Source of the DNA: Gammaproteobacteria bacterium | GTDB taxonomy: Bacteria; Pseudomonadota; Gammaproteobacteria; Steroidobacterales; Steroidobacteraceae | Direction: 5' to 3' | Length of the DNA: 6,629 nt | NCBI GenBank assembly: GCA_030040525.1 | Contig: JASHTN010000372.1 | Coordinates: 1-6,629 of the forward strand | Shown here: one piece after another, positions 6,464 to 6,629 of the stretch | Layout: the number at the start of each line of letters is the position of its first letter | Position numbering within the stretch: position 1 is the first letter of the stretch | Notes under the pieces: model-generated | What the model saw: only the letters and a program-made list of their open reading frames with translations | Databases searched by the model: none | Told to the model about the DNA's origin: nothing | Made by a program: the position numbers and the translations under genes

Positions 6464-6629
6464 ATGGAAGTCGTACTGGGAATCGGCGGCCTGTTCTTCC
6501 TCGCTCGCGAGCCCGAGCGGCTCGCCGCCTGGTACCGCGATCATCTCGGCGTCACGCCGGTCCCATCCGACTACGGGGGGGTGCCCTGGCAGCAGCAGGC
6601 GGGACCCACGGCGTTCGCGCCCTTCGCGG
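6464..6629 (+). CDS. VOC (glyoxalase/bleomycin-resistance fold) protein, N-terminal part (3' truncated by window)
   Basis: The window holds 55 residues starting MEVVLGIGGLFFLAREPERL, then AAWYRDHLGVTPVPSDYGG. The first strand, the 'D/E-p.aLA.WYrdhLG' helix and the following turn are characteristic of a vicinal-oxygen-chelate half domain. The continuation WQQQAGPTAFAPF resembles small single-domain VOC proteins. The first strand reads GIGGLFF, with no His at the position where metal-dependent glyoxalase I-type enzymes often carry a ligand, so it may not be a classical glyoxalase. The substrate cannot be inferred. AAGGG at 6450-6454 lies 9 bases before the ATG. The gene begins 13 bases after the DUF1684 stop and is probably in the same transcript. 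Confidence 0.8.
   Translation, partial: MEVVLGIGGLFFLAREPERLAAWYRDHLGVTPVPSDYGGVPWQQQAGPTAFAPFA

Noticed and set aside
5659..6465. A 268-residue minus-strand frame opposite the DUF1684 gene
   Set aside because: It is the shadow of a gene whose conserved blocks are clear on the + strand. It has no start-site support or recognisable domain.

Overview
The window is GC-rich DNA with tightly packed bacterial genes. It most likely comes from the chromosome of a gammaproteobacterium of the Xanthomonadales/Nevskiales/Steroidobacterales type. The reasons are the OmpX-like barrel gene, an A-type malate synthase paired with isocitrate lyase, and next to them a large HTH regulator that, from memory, resembles DUF3612-type proteins found beside aceBA in Vibrio, Shewanella and Xanthomonas relatives. 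The taxon is inferred; there is no rRNA or other marker here.

Layout. (1) Bases 1-140 hold the 3' end of a CoA-acylating methylmalonate-semialdehyde dehydrogenase gene (mmsA), followed by a possible hairpin terminator. (2) Bases 219-800 encode a small exported outer-membrane beta-barrel protein on the + strand. It runs convergently into aceA with only 31 bases between the stop codons. (3) On the minus strand, aceB (malate synthase A) and aceA (isocitrate lyase) form a two-gene operon, transcribed aceB then aceA with a 28-base gap. Together they are the complete glyoxylate bypass. (4) Divergent from aceB is a 514-residue Xre-type regulator (3934-5478). The short AT-rich gap between them holds two overlapping divergent promoter-like sequences and a perfect inverted repeat, TTAAC-N3-GTTAA, positioned to control both. 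(5) A signal-peptide-bearing DUF1684 protein (5518-6450) and the start of a VOC/glyoxalase-fold protein (6464 onward) follow on the + strand, 13 bases apart.

How it fits together. The bypass turns isocitrate plus acetyl-CoA into succinate and malate during growth on acetate, fatty acids or other C2 sources. The divergent regulator is the obvious candidate controller. Its domain order, a degenerate IrrE-like motif and C-terminal cysteines suggest the RamB/ScfR/PrpR group, whose known members regulate aceA/aceB or the methylcitrate genes. MmsA also makes acyl-CoAs from valine and inositol catabolism, so the neighbourhood has a general acyl-CoA/acetate theme.

I see no RNA genes, mobile elements, CRISPR arrays or phage genes. 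No stretch over 300 bases lacks a gene. I found no clearly undescribed system. The most interesting part is the regulator and its compact control region.
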